DNA of 64,000 nt from Chitinophaga parva (GTDB lineage: Bacteria; Bacteroidota; Bacteroidia; Chitinophagales; Chitinophagaceae), in the NCBI RefSeq assembly GCF_003071345.1, contig NZ_QCYK01000001.1, positions 1,736,001 through 1,800,000 on the forward strand, given 5' to 3'. Below the pieces are notes generated by a model. The model was not told where the DNA came from. It saw nothing but the letters and a program-made list of their open reading frames with translations, and did not search any database. Positions within the stretch are counted from its first letter, which is position 1. Each line of letters begins with the position of its first letter. Shown piece by piece: positions 1 through 8,280 of the stretch. Both the position numbers and the translations under genes were made by a program.

Positions 1-457
1 CGTGCTTTTTAACCTTGATCTTTTTGTTGGCGCCTTTTGCTATTTCTTCGTAGGTGAGCTTGATCTTCACGCGCAGGTTAGATCCGCGTACACCACGGCC
101 ACGGCTTCTGCCGCCACTGCTGCGGCCTCCGCCAAAGAAGCTGCCAAATACATCATCGCTGCCGAAAATATCCCCGAAGTTGGAGAAGATGTCGTCCATG
201 TTCATGCCACCGCCACCAAAGCCGCCACGGTTCTGGGCTGCGTGACCAAAGCGGTCGTACTGGGCCCGTTTGTCCGGGTTGCTCAACACTTCAAAGGCTT
301 CTGCCGCCTCTTTAAATTTCTCTTCTGCTTCTTTGTTCTCCGGGTTACGGTCAGGATGATACTGCATGGCCACTTTGCGGTAAGCTTTTTTCAGCTCGTC
401 CTGTGAACAGGATTTGGCCACTCCCAGTATTTCGTAGTAATCTCTTTTGGTAGACAT
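1..457 (-). CDS. dnaJ: Chaperone DnaJ, N-terminal part (cut by window edge)
   Basis: Hsp40 co-chaperone that delivers unfolded clients to DnaK and stimulates its ATPase in the cytoplasm. The visible 152 residues begin [13 protein letters not shown] and form a J domain (about 5-70) with the HPD triad in [11 protein letters not shown] Gly/Phe-rich linker follows (about 75-125, with GGFGGGGMN and [10 protein letters not shown]), then the start of the first C-terminal substrate domain. The zinc-finger and remaining C-terminal parts lie beyond the left edge. It sits 19 bases downstream of grpE on the same strand, so the two are almost certainly co-transcribed. The reading frame is open to the window border with no sign of damage. 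Confidence 0.97.
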   Translation of the reverse strand, partial: MSTKRDYYEILGVAKSCSQDELKKAYRKVAMQYHPDRNPENKEAEEKFKEAAEAFEVLSNPDKRAQYDRFGHAAQNRGGFGGGGMNMDDIFSNFGDIFGSDDVFGSFFGGGRSSGGRSRGRGVRGSNLRVKIKLTYEEIAKGANKKIKVKKH

Positions 458-476
458 GATGTGGTGTACTTAAAAC

Positions 477-1034
477 TTATTTTCCAACCACCACGCGGGC
501 ATGGCGGATCAGTTTATCATTGAGGTAATAGCCTTTCTGCATTTCATCGATCACTTTACCTTCTTTGCCGGGGGCGGGGATTTCAGTGAGGGCTTCATGC
601 AGGTCTGGGTTAAATTCCTGCCCGATGCTTTCCATTGCTTTCAGGCCCTTGCTTACCAGGGTGTTCTTTAACTTGTTGAACACCAGGGATACGCCGTCTT
701 TTACTGCTGCAATATTGTCAGCGGTTTCCAGCTGCTTGGCGGCTCTTTCAGCATCGTCCAGTACCTCCAGCATGGCCAGCACGGTCTCTTTGTTGGCTGT
801 TTGTATCAGTTCCAGGCGCTCCTTGGCGGTACGTTTGCGGAAATTGTCAAACTCTGCCACGCTGCGCATGTATTTGTCTTTATATTCTGCAGCCTGCTGC
901 AGGGCTTTTTCCAGTTCGTCACCCTCGGTCACGGCATCGTTCAGGTGCGTAGTGCCGCTCAGGTTCTCGTCGGTATTGATATTAAAATCGGCATTGTTGC
1001 CAGGTTGTCCGGTTTGCTCTTTTTCTGCTGCCAT
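477..1034 (-). CDS. grpE: Nucleotide exchange factor GrpE
   Basis: GrpE releases ADP from DnaK and so resets the chaperone cycle. The 185-residue protein has an acidic, low-complexity N-terminus (about 1-50), a long helical region (about 50-110, containing YMRSVAEFDNFRKRT, the family hallmark), and the C-terminal beta domain ending in LIRHARVVVGK. The start chosen is the ATG at 1034 (MAAEKEQTG); the reading frame extends 22 codons upstream, but that extension is not GrpE-like and runs towards the promoter. It precedes dnaJ by 19 bases. No hrcA or CIRCE-type inverted repeat is seen upstream, so heat-shock control by HrcA is not supported here. Confidence 0.96.
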   Translation of the reverse strand: MAAEKEQTGQPGNNADFNINTDENLSGTTHLNDAVTEGDELEKALQQAAEYKDKYMRSVAEFDNFRKRTAKERLELIQTANKETVLAMLEVLDDAERAAKQLETADNIAAVKDGVSLVFNKLKNTLVSKGLKAMESIGQEFNPDLHEALTEIPAPGKEGKVIDEMQKGYYLNDKLIRHARVVVGK

Positions 1035-1128
1035 AAATGTGTTTAAATTACTGCTGGTTAGTACGGTCAATTTCTTTGCCAGCGTGTGCCAGCGGGACAA
1101 ATTGACATTTTTTTCGGTTAAATCGCTG

Positions 1129-1136
1129 CAAAGGTA
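1129..1136 (-). promoter_or_regulatory. Candidate -7 box for grpE-dnaJ
   Basis: The minus strand reads TACCTTTG, matching the Bacteroidota -7 consensus TAnnTTTG, about 95 bases before the grpE ATG. No well-spaced -33 TTG is present (the nearest is about 23 bases upstream), so this is a moderate call. Confidence 0.4.
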
Positions 1137-1196
1137 AGGCTTTTCGCCGGGGTGTCCAGCAAGGTCGGGAATAGCAGCGGATTGCGGCGCTTATTG

Positions 1197-1204
1197 TATC
1201 TTTG
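1197..1204 (+). promoter_or_regulatory. Candidate -7 box for the rRNA methyltransferase gene
   Basis: TATCTTTG fits TAnnTTTG and lies 17 bases before the ATG at 1222, which would give a very short 5' leader. No clear -33 element at standard spacing. Confidence 0.4.
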
Positions 1205-1221
1205 CCCCTTCAACTACTACG

Positions 1222-2394
1222 ATGACGAAAGTTTTTCTGAAGAAAAAAATACAGAACCGGGTGATGATGGGTCATCCCTGGATCTTTGGCAATGAAGTAA
1301 ACAATATTGAAGGCGATGTGACCGCAGGCGATACCGTAGAAGTGTACACCCACCAGGGTTTCTTCGTGGGCCGCGGATATATTAACCCCCAGTCCCAGAT
1401 ACTGGTACGCCTGCTTACCCGCAACCGCGAAGAGCAGATCACCGAAGAGTTCTTTTACCACCGCCTGCTCAAGTGCTGGGAATACCGCAAGAAACTGGGC
1501 TATACGGAAAACTGCCGCCTGGTATTCGGCGAAGCCGATGAAATGCCGGCCCTGGTCATCGATAAGTTCAACGACTATTTCGTGATCCAGACCCTGGCCC
1601 TGGGCATGGACAAATGGAAGCCCGCCATCATCAGTGCCCTGCACCGCATTTTTTCTCCCAAAGGCATTTACGAGCGCAATGACGTACCCGTGCGCGAACT
1701 GGAAGGCCTGCCTCAGCAGAAAGGCTTCCTGGGCGCCCCGTTCGATACCAATGTGATTATCAATGAAAATGGCCTGCGTTTCCACGTGGATATTGAAAAT
1801 GGCCAAAAGACCGGCTACTTCCTGGACCAGCAGGACAACCGCCGTGAAATTCAGCATATCGTAAAAGGCGCCGATGTACTGGAAGCCTTCTGCTATACCG
1901 GTACTTTCTCCTGCCACGCCGGCTACTACGGCGCCAAAAGCGTACTGGGGCTGGATATTTCCGAGCACGCCGTGAACACGGCCCGCCGCAATGCGGAGCT
2001 GAATGGCCTGCAGGAGGTGTGTAAGTTCCAGGCGGTAAACGCGTTTGATGTGCTGAAACAGTGGGCCAAGGAAGACAAGAAGTTTGACGTGGTGATCCTG
2101 GACCCCCCGGCCTTTACCAAGAGCCGGGAGAACATCCAGAAAGCCATTACCGGCTACAAGGAGATCAACCTGCGCGGCATGAAGCTACTGAAGCCGGGTG
2201 GCTTCCTGGTCACTGCTTCCTGCACCAACCTGGTATCCCCGTCCGTTTTCCTGGAAACCATTGACCTGGCGGCCAAAGATGCCAAGAAGAAGCTGCGCCA
2301 GGTTACCTTCCAGACACAGGCCCAGGACCACCCCATCCTCTGGAGCGTGGACAATACCACTTACCTGAAGTTCCTGATCGTGGAAGTATCCTGA
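1222..2394 (+). CDS. rlmI: Class I SAM-dependent rRNA methyltransferase, RlmI family
   Basis: Cytoplasmic methyltransferase of the RlmI/YccW group, which makes 5-methylcytosine at position 1962 of 23S rRNA in E. coli. The 390 residues start with a PUA RNA-binding domain (about 1-75, with GHPWIFGNE). A central domain is followed by a Rossmann methyltransferase: motif I at about 218 (DVLEAFCYTGTFSCHAG), the acidic loop LGLDIS, and the LDPPAFTKS catalytic motif at about 294. A TASCTN segment near 335 carries a cysteine. Length and order fit the family. It is divergent from grpE and convergent with the ROK gene. The exact rRNA position modified is inferred from family membership. Confidence 0.9.
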   Translation: MTKVFLKKKIQNRVMMGHPWIFGNEVNNIEGDVTAGDTVEVYTHQGFFVGRGYINPQSQILVRLLTRNREEQITEEFFYHRLLKCWEYRKKLGYTENCRLVFGEADEMPALVIDKFNDYFVIQTLALGMDKWKPAIISALHRIFSPKGIYERNDVPVRELEGLPQQKGFLGAPFDTNVIINENGLRFHVDIENGQKTGYFLDQQDNRREIQHIVKGADVLEAFCYTGTFSCHAGYYGAKSVLGLDISEHAVNTARRNAELNGLQEVCKFQAVNAFDVLKQWAKEDKKFDVVILDPPAFTKSRENIQKAITGYKEINLRGMKLLKPGGFLVTASCTNLVSPSVFLETIDLAAKDAKKKLRQVTFQTQAQDHPILWSVDNTTYLKFLIVEVS

Positions 2395-2411
2395 TGGCCA
2401 TACCGTAGTTG

Positions 2412-3653
2412 CTACCGGCCGGCCAGCAGGTAGTCCCGTGCTATTAAGCACCCGCCTATCAGGCCGGCTTTTTCCCCCAGTTGGGAAAGACAAAGCTGCG
2501 TGTCGTTGTTTACCAGGCTCAGGGAATATTTATTAACGGCTCCTTTGACCGGGAGGAAGAGGTAATCACCGGTTTGTATCAACGGGCCGCCGAGGACCAC
2601 CAGTTCCGGATTGAAGATATTGATCAGGAGCGCTATTCCCTTACCAACTTTACTGCCGATCTCCGCCAGCAGCTCTATGCAAAGCATATCCTCATTTTGT
2701 GCCCCCTCAATGATATCGGTCAGCCGCAGCCTCGGAAGCTCATCCAGGTTGCTGATAACAGAGGAGGTTGAGCCCTGTTCTGCCCTTTCTTTGAAAAGAC
2801 GTAAAAGCGCCCTGCCGGATGCTTCTGTTTCAAAACATCCTTTCTTGCCGCAATGGCAAAGGATTTCATTGTCAAAAATAGGGATGTGGCCAAATTCCCC
2901 GCTGAATCCTGATTTACCGTAATAGGCCTTCCCGTCTATCAGGATGCCCAGGCCGATGCCGTAGTCAATATTGACGAACAGCACGTTCTTTTCATTTTTT
3001 ACGATCCCTTTTGAGAATTCCCCATAAGACATCGCCCTCGTATCGTTTTCCAGGAACACGCGGATGCCCAACTTCCGTTCTGCATAATCCGTAAGCGGTT
3101 CCTCGGTGAAATGAAAGAAGCTGAAACTATAGCCCGTCCGGGTATTGATCCTGCCGCCAAGGTTAATGCAGGCAGAAAGTATACTCTCGCTCCGCACAGG
3201 TGCCTGGTCTATGAAATGCTGGATGATCAGCATTAAGCCGTCCAGTGATTCCTTGGTGTTTTGCAATTGATAAGGCACGTTCATATCCACCTGAACCAGA
3301 TTCTTCCTGAAGTCCAGCAGTCCTATATTAACCGCATACTCTTTTACATCTATTCCCAGGAAAAAGCAGGAATCGGCTACCAGGCCGTAAACACTGGCCG
3401 GCCTTCCGCCGGTGGATTCTACTTTGCCGTAATCTTTAATAAGGCCGGTTGCAATGAGCTCTCCTACCAGGCTGGTAGCCTTGGGCACACTGAGGTTTAA
3501 TGCCAGGGCCAGGTCCGGTATGGTGGTTTCTTCGTGCGCGTCCAGGTAGTTGATAATATTTCTTTTCCGTGCCTTGTTTTTCAGGGCCACCCCCGCAGAA
3601 CTGGTTTCAAACCAGAAATCAGAGACGGATTGCACAACGGATGGAATGTCCAT
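2412..3653 (-). CDS. ROK-family transcriptional regulator (NagC/XylR type)
   Basis: Probable sugar-responsive regulator of the adjacent rightward glycan locus. The 413-residue protein has an N-terminal winged helix-turn-helix (about 25-90; IPDLALALNLSVPKATSLVGEL, then the wing with STGGRPASVYGL). A ROK sugar-binding domain fills the rest: LENDTRAMSYGE, the glycine-rich GFSGEFGHIPI, and the zinc motif CHCGKKGCFE. ROK members with an N-terminal HTH, such as NagC, Mlc and XylR, are regulators and not kinases, although the END catalytic aspartate is retained here. It is transcribed divergently from the epimerase-SusC operon, and an inverted repeat lies in the shared 155-base intergenic region. 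The inducer is not evident; an amino sugar is suggested only by the neighbouring AGE epimerase. Confidence 0.92.
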   Translation of the reverse strand: MDIPSVVQSVSDFWFETSSAGVALKNKARKRNIINYLDAHEETTIPDLALALNLSVPKATSLVGELIATGLIKDYGKVESTGGRPASVYGLVADSCFFLGIDVKEYAVNIGLLDFRKNLVQVDMNVPYQLQNTKESLDGLMLIIQHFIDQAPVRSESILSACINLGGRINTRTGYSFSFFHFTEEPLTDYAERKLGIRVFLENDTRAMSYGEFSKGIVKNEKNVLFVNIDYGIGLGILIDGKAYYGKSGFSGEFGHIPIFDNEILCHCGKKGCFETEASGRALLRLFKERAEQGSTSSVISNLDELPRLRLTDIIEGAQNEDMLCIELLAEIGSKVGKGIALLINIFNPELVVLGGPLIQTGDYLFLPVKGAVNKYSLSLVNNDTQLCLSQLGEKAGLIGGCLIARDYLLAGR

Positions 3654-3695
3654 AGTAATAATTTTTTTGAAGTTTCCGTAGGCAATATTATTAAA

Positions 3696-3726
3696 TTAAT
3701 AAGATATCGACTTGATAGATTATTAA
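3696..3726. promoter_or_regulatory. Candidate operator: imperfect inverted repeat between ROK gene and epimerase operon
   Basis: Arms TTAATAAGATATC (3696-3708) and GATAGATTATTAA (3714-3726) pair at 11 of 13 positions around a 5-base centre. The site is just upstream of a TAATATTG element (3683-3690) that could be the -7 box of the ROK gene on the minus strand, and about 45 bases upstream of the -7 box of the rightward operon. Size and position suit a dimeric winged-HTH protein. No binding evidence. Confidence 0.45.
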
Positions 3727-3771
3727 ATAAAAAATATTATTAAGTATAGGTGAATTAGAAAAATAAATTTT

Positions 3772-3779
3772 TATATTTG
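3772..3779 (+). promoter_or_regulatory. -7 box of the rightward glycan-utilization operon
   Basis: TATATTTG is an exact TAnnTTTG match 29 bases before the epimerase ATG. The expected -33 TTG about 19 bases upstream is absent (GGTGAATT instead), which is compatible with a regulated promoter. Confidence 0.55.
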
Positions 3780-3808
3780 AAGGGTACTTCAATCAAATAT
3801 CGACCAAA

Positions 3809-5032
3809 ATGGGAAAAACTGAATCAGGAAGCAATAGACTGTATGAAAATCAATTACTTACATTTAGTGACTACGCCAATCTATACCAAAAGGAACTGCT
3901 GGACAATGTATTGCCCTTCTGGCTGCGGTTCAGTAAGGATGAAAAGCACGGAGGCTACTATACGGCCCTGAGCAGGGAAGGCTGCGTGTACGACAGCGAC
4001 AAATTCATGTGGCTGCAGGGCCGGGAGGTATGGTGTTTTAGCTACATGTATAATCACGTTGAACAGAAGCCTGAATGGTTGGAATTAGCCCGTCATGGGG
4101 CTGCTTTTATGCTGGCCAACGGAAGGGATGCTGCCGGTAACTGGTACTTCTCCCTTACGGCAGAAGGAAAACCCCTTGTTCAGCCTTACAACATCTTTAG
4201 TGACTGTTTTGCCGCCATGGGATTTGCATCGCTGGACAAAGCAGACCCTGGAAAAGGTTACGGACAGGTTGCGATCGATACTTTCAAAAATATTTTAGAA
4301 AGAAAGGATAACTGGAAGGGTGTTTATAATAAGAATTATCCGGGAACAAGGTCTTTGAAAAGTTTTTCCCTCCCGATGATCCTGTGCAATCTTTCTCTTG
4401 AAATGGAACACCTCCTGGGCAAGGAAAAGGTGAATGAACTGGTCCCGGAAGTGATCCATGAGGTGATGGACCGCTTTTACCGTCCTGAGCTTGGGATCAT
4501 CCTGGAAAACATCCAGGAGAATGGCGAGCTGTCTGACACTTTTGAAGGCCGGCTGGTCAATCCTGGTCACGGCATTGAAGCCATGTGGTTCATTATGGAC
4601 CTGGGCAAGCGGTTTAATAATCAGGCCCTCATCGAAAAGGCGGTAGAGATCACGCTGGCCATACTCGAATATGGCTGGGATACGGAATATGGGGGCATTT
4701 TCTATTTCCTCGACCGCAAGGGATATCCCCCGCTGCAGCTTGAGTGGGACCAGAAGCTCTGGTGGGTGCACGTGGAAGCACTGGTGGCACTCTCCAAAGG
4801 GTTTGCATTTACCAGGGACCCAAGATGCATGCAATGGTTTGAAAAAGTACACAATTATACCTGGAAGCATTTCCGCGATCCGGCGTATGGGGAGTGGTTT
4901 GGTTATCTCAACCGCAGGGGAGAAGTACTGCTGAACCTGAAAGGTGGTAAATGGAAAGGCGCCTTTCACGTACCGCGCGCTTTGTACCAGGTCTGGAGCA
5001 CGTTCAGCGCGCTCGATAAAGCTTCGACATAG
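3809..5032 (+). CDS. AGE-family epimerase (N-acylglucosamine 2-epimerase type)
   Basis: Cytoplasmic (alpha/alpha)6-barrel epimerase; the family interconverts GlcNAc and ManNAc at C2. The 407 residues follow the renin-binding-protein/AGE pattern throughout: WLQGREVWCF, NPGHGIEAMWF with the conserved histidine, GGIFYFLDRKG, LEWDQKLWWVHVEA, DPAYGEWFGYL, and the C-terminal KGAFHVPRAL. This fits AGE better than the related cellobiose/mannobiose 2-epimerases, which differ in these segments. It is the first gene of the rightward operon, 51 bases before susC. Sialic acid catabolism is the textbook context, but no sialidase or N-acetylneuraminate lyase is seen here, so the true sugar may differ. Confidence 0.88.
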   Translation: MGKTESGSNRLYENQLLTFSDYANLYQKELLDNVLPFWLRFSKDEKHGGYYTALSREGCVYDSDKFMWLQGREVWCFSYMYNHVEQKPEWLELARHGAAFMLANGRDAAGNWYFSLTAEGKPLVQPYNIFSDCFAAMGFASLDKADPGKGYGQVAIDTFKNILERKDNWKGVYNKNYPGTRSLKSFSLPMILCNLSLEMEHLLGKEKVNELVPEVIHEVMDRFYRPELGIILENIQENGELSDTFEGRLVNPGHGIEAMWFIMDLGKRFNNQALIEKAVEITLAILEYGWDTEYGGIFYFLDRKGYPPLQLEWDQKLWWVHVEALVALSKGFAFTRDPRCMQWFEKVHNYTWKHFRDPAYGEWFGYLNRRGEVLLNLKGGKWKGAFHVPRALYQVWSTFSALDKAST

Positions 5033-5083
5033 TTTCTCATTTATAGTTCTCACTTTAAGTCCCTCATTTAAAAAAACAAGTAC

Positions 5084-8000
5084 ATGAAACTGCCACAACT
5101 ATCTCTTGCCAGGTTTAGATACCTGGTGTTGCTTGTATTCTGCTGTTTGCAGCAGTCGTTACTTTATGCGCAGAGTCAGAAAATATCCGGAATCATCCTG
5201 GATAGCAAAGGCCACCCGGTTCAAAGCGCCACTGTTACTATTAAAGGGGGAAAACCCGGCACGATGAGCGATGCGCAGGGTAAATTTGAACTTCCGGCCA
5301 GCGCAGCCAGCAAGGTACATATTTCAATGACCGGGTATGAGCCGGTTGACATGGAATTTTCTCCCGGCGTGCCGGTTTACGTGACCCTGCGGGAAAAAGA
5401 CAAGCAGCTTGATGAAGTAATTGTGGTAGGCTACGGCAAGCAAAAGAAAAAAGACCTGACAGGTTCGGTGGTTTCCATTAAGTCAGACGAATTAATGAAA
5501 GCAAATCCCGTAACGCTCGAACAGGGCATACAGGGAAAAGCTGCCGGTGTATTTGTTACTCAAACGGATGGCGCACCTGGTGCCGGCATGAGCATCCAGA
5601 TACGTGGTACCAACTCTTTCCTGGGTGGAACAGAGCCACTGTATGTGATTGACGGAGTGCCCATGGATGCAGATAATGCCAGTAATACGCCCTCCTCGGG
5701 GTCTTCTTATGAAGAGGCTAAAATGAATACTTTATCCTTCCTGAACCCAGCCGATGTGGAATCCATAGAGATTCTCAAGGATGCTTCCGCCACGGCGATC
5801 TATGGTTCGCGCGGTGCAAATGGCGTGGTAATTATCACGACCAAAAAAGGAGCAGATAAACAGGACAGGATTGACTTTAATATATTAACAAGTGTTTCCT
5901 CCATTACCAAAAAGTACAACCTGCTGAATGCGGAGCAGTTTGCCAATTATCAGAACGAAGCTTACATCAATTCCGACATTTACCTTGGTACAAATTACCA
6001 GGCCACCCAGACATTGCCTTATCCCGGTCGCTACGATTCTGTACAGCAGCGGTATTTAAGAGGGCCCCAGGATTACCGGGGCAGAGGCACCAACTGGCAG
6101 GACATGCTGTTCCAGAATGCCCCCAAACAGGATTATACGGTGACGCTCTCCGGCGGTTCCAATCATAATACTTACCTGATAAGCGGGGATCTGCTGGATC
6201 AAAAAGGCATTGTTATCGGTTCCAGGTTCCGCAGGTACAGCCTGAGAGCTAACCTGGACAGGGCGGTGAAGAGCTGGTTGCAGGTGGGTACCTCCTTCAA
6301 TTATTCCAATACGGTGAACAAAATGGTAACAACCGGCGCCAGTGTTGTAGGGCCCGAAGGTGGTGTGATCAAATCTGCGCTGACCTTCCTGCCTACGGTA
6401 GCATTGGTGGATACCACCACCGGGCTGTTCTCCCAACTGTTCTATACATCTAATCCCTACCAGTATGCCCTGCAGGCGCTGGACCAGGTCTCTGGTTCCA
6501 GGATGTTCAGCTCTTCTTATGTTGAAGCCAAGCTTGTGAAAGGGCTTACTTTCAGGAGCGTGCTGGGATGGAATGTATCTGCCGACCGTCGGGACCAGTA
6601 TTACCCCACTACCATCAATGAAGGCAGCGCTTCTGGTGGCAGGGCCTATGTAGGTACCACCAACTCCAGCAACGTTAGTTCTGAAAACTACTTCACCTAC
6701 GATAAGAAATGGGATGTACATGCTGTGAATGCTACCGCTGGTATATCTTATAATAATGGTGTTTGGCGTTCGCAACTGGATGGCGTGAGCAAATTCATGA
6801 ACGACGCGTTACAGAACAATAACCTGGGTGCAGCTGCGGTTTATAACCAACCTAGCAGCAACTATTCTGACTGGCGCCTGGTGTCTTATTATGGAAGACT
6901 TAATTACATATTCCACGACAGGTACCTGGTTACCGGTACGTACAGGAGAGATGGCTCCAGCAAATTTGCCGTTGATAATAAATGGGCAGGCTTTGCTTCC
7001 GGCGCGCTTGCCTGGAGGGTCTCAGAAGAAAAATTCCTGAAATCCGTTAAATGGCTGAACAACCTGAAAGCACGCGCCAGCCTTGGCCAGTCAGGTAACC
7101 AGGGTATTGGTTCCTACAGTTCACTTTCCCAGATCTCCGCTGCTAACTATCCTTACTCAGGCACAGTTGCCAATGGGTATGTTATTTCTTACCTGGGCAA
7201 TGATAAGCTGAAATGGGAAACCACGCGGCAGTTTGACGGTGGGCTGGATATCGGGTTGCTGAATGACAGGATCAGTGTTGTGCTGGATTATTACTACAAG
7301 AAAACGTATAATCTCCTGCAGTATGTGACCCTGCCTACCAGTACCGGGTTTGCCTCCCAGCTGGAAAACGTGGGCACTATCCAGAACAGGGGCTTTGAAG
7401 CAGCTGTAAATGCAAGGGTTATTGAAGGTAAAAAATTCAGGTGGTCTGTTGCTGCGAATATTTCTACCAACACCAATAAGATCCTCGACCTGGGTGGTGT
7501 AAATGAACAATGGGTACAGACCATTGGTACAGAACCGGTAAACTACCAGCCATTTGTACAGCGCGTGGGGCAGCCCATTGGTTTGATCATGGGCTGGAAG
7601 GAAGACGGCATTTTCCAGAACGAGGCTGAAGTAAGGAAAAGCAACTTTTTCAGCGGCCAGCCAGATGCGATCATCAAAAGAGAGGTGGGTGAGATCCGTT
7701 ATAAAGACCTCAACGGCGATGGTGTAATTGATAACAATGACCGGACCGTTATTGGTAATGTAAATCCGAAATTTTACTACGGGTTCAATTCAGAATTCTC
7801 CTACGGCAATTTTGACCTGAGCATATTCTTCCAGGGTGTCCAGGGTGGTAATATCATCAACACACTCAAATATGTGACGGACAACCTTGGCAGTTATTCC
7901 AATACGACTGTGGATGCCTACAACAAACGCTGGACCGGTGAAGGATCTGGTGGAACAAACCCTAAAGCGATCCTGAACTCGTGGCGTAGTTTTAAATTCT

Positions 8001-8260
8001 CTGATCGCTACGTGGAGGATGGCTCTTACCTGCGGTTGAAAAACATAAACCTGGGCTACACCTTTAATTTAAAGAACACGGAAATACTGAAAAGTTTACG
8101 CGCCTACCTCAGTGTAAACAACGTGTTTACGGTTACGCATTACAGCGGGTATGATCCCGAGGTAAACGGATTTGGACAGGATCCTTCCCGCAGGGGTGTT
8201 GATCTCGGTAACTATCCCACTTCCAGGACCTTTGCTTTGGGTGTTAATTGTTCATTCTAA
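5084..8260 (+). CDS. SusC/RagA-family TonB-dependent receptor
   Basis: Outer-membrane barrel that imports oligosaccharides together with its SusD lipoprotein. The 1058-residue protein has a signal peptide (about 1-30, ending LLYAQ) and a carboxypeptidase-D-like regulatory domain (about 35-105, ISGIILDSKGHPVQSA). A TonB-interaction segment with VIVVGYGKQKKKDLTG leads into the plug domain (about 120-230, with LYVIDGVPMD and SATAIYGSRGANGVVIITTKKG) and then the 22-strand-type barrel to the C-terminus. The final residue is phenylalanine, as is common for outer-membrane barrels. The SusD partner starts 20 bases downstream. It is the entry port of the glycan locus. Confidence 0.96.
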   Translation: MKLPQLSLARFRYLVLLVFCCLQQSLLYAQSQKISGIILDSKGHPVQSATVTIKGGKPGTMSDAQGKFELPASAASKVHISMTGYEPVDMEFSPGVPVYVTLREKDKQLDEVIVVGYGKQKKKDLTGSVVSIKSDELMKANPVTLEQGIQGKAAGVFVTQTDGAPGAGMSIQIRGTNSFLGGTEPLYVIDGVPMDADNASNTPSSGSSYEEAKMNTLSFLNPADVESIEILKDASATAIYGSRGANGVVIITTKKGADKQDRIDFNILTSVSSITKKYNLLNAEQFANYQNEAYINSDIYLGTNYQATQTLPYPGRYDSVQQRYLRGPQDYRGRGTNWQDMLFQNAPKQDYTVTLSGGSNHNTYLISGDLLDQKGIVIGSRFRRYSLRANLDRAVKSWLQVGTSFNYSNTVNKMVTTGASVVGPEGGVIKSALTFLPTVALVDTTTGLFSQLFYTSNPYQYALQALDQVSGSRMFSSSYVEAKLVKGLTFRSVLGWNVSADRRDQYYPTTINEGSASGGRAYVGTTNSSNVSSENYFTYDKKWDVHAVNATAGISYNNGVWRSQLDGVSKFMNDALQNNNLGAAAVYNQPSSNYSDWRLVSYYGRLNYIFHDRYLVTGTYRRDGSSKFAVDNKWAGFASGALAWRVSEEKFLKSVKWLNNLKARASLGQSGNQGIGSYSSLSQISAANYPYSGTVANGYVISYLGNDKLKWETTRQFDGGLDIGLLNDRISVVLDYYYKKTYNLLQYVTLPTSTGFASQLENVGTIQNRGFEAAVNARVIEGKKFRWSVAANISTNTNKILDLGGVNEQWVQTIGTEPVNYQPFVQRVGQPIGLIMGWKEDGIFQNEAEVRKSNFFSGQPDAIIKREVGEIRYKDLNGDGVIDNNDRTVIGNVNPKFYYGFNSEFSYGNFDLSIFFQGVQGGNIINTLKYVTDNLGSYSNTTVDAYNKRWTGEGSGGTNPKAILNSWRSFKFSDRYVEDGSYLRLKNINLGYTFNLKNTEILKSLRAYLSVNNVFTVTHYSGYDPEVNGFGQDPSRRGVDLGNYPTSRTFALGVNCSF

Positions 8261-8280
8261 TCCTTCAAATCAGCGATGTT

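Noticed and set aside
3809..5032. Mannobiose/cellobiose 2-epimerase and a mannan pathway
   Set aside because: The sequence blocks match the AGE/renin-binding branch, and GH26 and GH130 partners are missing.
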